From: Vigna angularis
Lineage: Eukaryota > Streptophyta > Magnoliopsida > Fabales > Fabaceae
DNA length: 64,000 bases
Assembly (NCBI RefSeq): GCF_016808095.1
Contig: NC_068970.1
Span: forward strand, 25,092,501 to 25,156,500
Direction: 5' to 3'
Shown here: piece by piece, positions 63,280 through 64,000 of the stretch
Numbering within the stretch: position 1 is the stretch's first letter
Layout of the letters: each line of letters opens with the position of its first letter
The notes under the pieces: generated by a model
The model's database searches: none
What the model saw: the letters and a program-made list of their open reading frames with translations, nothing else
What the model was told of the DNA's origin: nothing
Position numbers and translations under genes: made by a program

Positions 63280-64000
63280 ATTTCTAAATATGGTGAACAC
63301 TTATTAAAGCCAGATTTTACAATTATAGTATTAAAAAAATTTACATTTAATCGGATTTGAAATTTAGTGAACAAAAAATATTCATACATAATTAAATTTT
63401 AAAATTTGATAAAAAGAATGTAGACATAATTGAATTTCAAAATATGATAAAAAAAATTAATAATTAACTGAATTTTAAAATTTGATAAAAAAAATCAACA
63501 CAAAACCAATTTTAAAAACCAATAAATAAAAATTCACACATAACCGAATTTTAAAATTCGGTAAAAAAAAGTAAAATTCGTGAATGAAAAATCTAATTAA
63601 ACAAGAAAAGTTAAACTTGTAAACATTCTCCGTTACAAAAATTTCAATTTATGAATTTTAAAATTCAGTTAAGTTTCAAATTTTTGTTTACTGAATTTTG
63701 AAACCTGATTTTAATTTTTTTATTTATCGAAATTCAAAATTCAATTAAATGTTAATATTTTTGTTCACCAAATTTTAAAATTTAATTGTGTAAATTTTGT
63801 TTTCACTAAATTTCGAAATCGTGTTAACTTTTTCTTCACCAGATTTCAAAATGCAATTATTTTGAAATCGTGTTAACCTTTTGTTCACCAGATTTCAAAA
63901 TGCAATTAAGTATTAATTTATTTTCATTAAATTTTGAAATCTAGTTAAATATTAAATTTTTTTGTTTATCAAATTTTGAAATCCAGTTATATGAATTTCT
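63280..64000. mobile_element. foldback-like element with arms of about 38-bp subrepeats, cut by the window end
   Basis: From about 63340 to 63590 there are about six diverged copies of a 38-bp unit with core GAATTTTAAAATTTGATAAAAA. From about 63650 to the window end the same units appear in reverse complement, with cores such as TTCACCAAATTTTAAAATT and CACCAGATTTCAAAATGCAA. The turning point is near 63620. One unit is freshly duplicated (63830-63860 and 63877-63907). Termini built of tandem subrepeats around a small centre are the layout of foldback elements. The right end lies outside the window. Confidence 0.6.

Overview
The window is plant nuclear DNA, most likely from a legume of the Phaseoleae (Vigna or Phaseolus type). 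Reasons: very AT-rich intergenic DNA with long (AT)n tracts, a split ARF-GAP gene with canonical GT-AG introns, a glycine-rich cell-wall protein gene of a type well known from bean, and Ogre/TAT-like Ty3-gypsy retroelements of legume character. Only two convincing complete host genes are present. One is a single-exon glycine-rich secreted protein (44966-45739, +). The other is a seven-exon ARF GTPase-activating protein of the ArfGAP2/3 type (50219-54997, -; 403 codons when spliced). The left edge may hold the last exon of a third gene (134-304, +).

The rest is mainly mobile DNA. Left part: a 1.2-kb CACTA-like element (549-1740), then a Mutator-like element with long inverted termini and a captured exon (5523-7120). 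Centre left: a nest of two LTR retroelements at 10.27-27.19 kb. A small TAT-like element on the + strand (internal part made largely of 54-bp tandem repeats, no pol) had its 5' LTR split by a 12,975-bp Ogre-like element on the - strand. The inner element has 3,033-bp LTRs, a perfect 5-bp target duplication, tRNA primer site, purine tract and decayed ORF1 and gag, but no pol. The outer element sits between two (AT)n arrays.

Centre: a 5,470-bp Mutator-like element (29806-35275) with about 600-bp inverted termini and a perfect 9-bp target duplication. It carries a methionine aminopeptidase 1 exon with its splice sites and an eight-copy 210-bp tandem array. A 951-bp relative of MITE type lies at 39893-40843.

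Right part: the most unusual object is at 55880-59739. It is a 3,860-bp insertion with a 5-bp target duplication whose two 723-bp LTRs are in opposite orientation, so both outer ends are U5 ends. Between them are a decayed spliced gene with its own TATA box, similar to the gene called putative gypsy-type transposon protein in plants, and a second, internal palindrome with two 159-bp arms. A strand-switching event during reverse transcription followed by integration through two U5 ends would explain it. Further right are another Mutator-like element with a perfect 9-bp target duplication (60749-62226) and a foldback-like array running off the window (63280-64000).

No tRNA, rRNA, CRISPR or bacterial operon structure was seen. 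All similarity statements rest on recall of family features, not on searches.
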